Under the pieces are notes generated by a model. The model was not told where the DNA came from. It saw only the letters and a list, made by a program, of their open reading frames with translations, and ran no database searches. This document shows positions 48,256 to 48,285 of a stretch of DNA of 48,285 nucleotides, in pieces (the stretch's first letter is position 1; every line of letters begins with the position of its first letter). The DNA comes from Geminicoccus sp036263595 (GTDB taxonomy: Bacteria > Pseudomonadota > Alphaproteobacteria > Geminicoccales > Geminicoccaceae), in assembly GCF_036263595.1 (NCBI RefSeq), contig NZ_DATAGQ010000154.1, forward strand, positions 1 to 48,285, written 5' to 3'. The translations under genes and the position numbers were made by a program.

Positions 48256-48285
48256 TCAGTGCATCCACCAGCCGCCGTCGACCGA
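48256..48285 (-). CDS. Short-chain dehydrogenase/reductase, C-terminal fragment
   Basis: The last nine residues, SVDGGWWMH, and the stop are inside the window; the gene enters from the right edge on the minus strand. V-D-G-G followed by aromatic residues is the usual C-terminus of classical SDR enzymes. It ends 9 nt before the FadR-type gene, so it is the first visible member of that operon and probably acts on the same sugar or sugar acid. The fragment is too short for more. Confidence 0.65.
   Translation of the reverse strand, partial: SVDGGWWMH

Overview
This window reads as a GC-rich alphaproteobacterial chromosome segment. Signs are the strong G/C third-position bias, alphaproteobacterial-type polyol (SmoEFG/MtlEFG-like) and amide (Urt/Liv-like) ABC importers, a fused CysN-CysC, and DUF1194, DUF1330, DUF1398 and DUF6622 proteins. 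The order cannot be fixed from sequence alone; Rhodospirillales/Geminicoccales-like is a guess. No tRNA, rRNA, CRISPR array, prophage or intact insertion sequence was seen. The segment is mostly uptake operons with their catabolic and oxidative enzymes, plus regulators, a surface-polymer acylation cluster and two sensory genes.

Layout. 1-103: 3' end of a class III alcohol dehydrogenase. 589-855: a doubtful 34-codon ORF, then an entericidin-like lipoprotein with a poly-Asp tail. 856-2569: gene-poor DNA holding a wrecked IS5-type transposase (1819-2363). 2570-6387 (minus): ribose/fructose-type sugar ABC operon, binding protein to permease to single-domain ATPase to Gfo/Idh/MocA dehydrogenase, linked by 4-bp overlaps. 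6388-7287: non-coding. 7288-9066 (minus): soluble MCP-like coiled-coil protein with a CheZ-like D-x3-Q motif. 9271-16562 (plus): amide locus, with an amidase-signature enzyme, a five-gene Urt/Liv-type ABC importer and an acetamidase/formamidase. 16552-19027 (minus): DUF6622, DUF1398, MarR regulator and a short-chain dehydrogenase; a perfect 16-bp inverted repeat lies just upstream of marR. 19337-21970: glutamine amidotransferase, GFA-family zinc protein, aldo/keto reductase. 22211-24905: cysD-cysNC sulfate activation. 25029-30772: GT4 glycosyltransferase, TPR protein, dehydrogenase, and an SGNH-like/MBOAT pair that probably O-acylates a surface polymer.

31203-42168: carbohydrate/polyol block. 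A dehydrogenase faces a first ABC operon (binding protein, two permeases, 68-aa membrane protein, strong terminator). A second, SmoEFG/MtlEFG-like operon follows and ends in a DUF1330 gene, then a GMC oxidoreductase and another dehydrogenase. Neither ABC operon contains an ATPase. 42173-43972 (minus): MsbA-type exporter. 44420-45313 (plus): single-domain response regulator followed by a short BLUF blue-light sensor. 45327-46049 (minus): secreted von Willebrand-like DUF1194 protein. 46280-48285 (minus): operon of a dehydrogenase (3' end only), a FadR/GntR regulator and an enolase-superfamily acid-sugar dehydratase.

How the parts work together: importers bring in sugars, polyols and amides; neighbouring NAD(P)- or FAD-dependent enzymes oxidise or hydrolyse them; FadR- and MarR-type repressors sit with their probable targets. 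In three operons a stable stem-loop directly follows the binding-protein gene, as expected if binding protein is made in excess over permease. The most unusual items are the BLUF/response-regulator pair, the MCP-like protein with a phosphatase-like motif, the perfect dyad upstream of marR, and the two neighbouring importers without ATPases.
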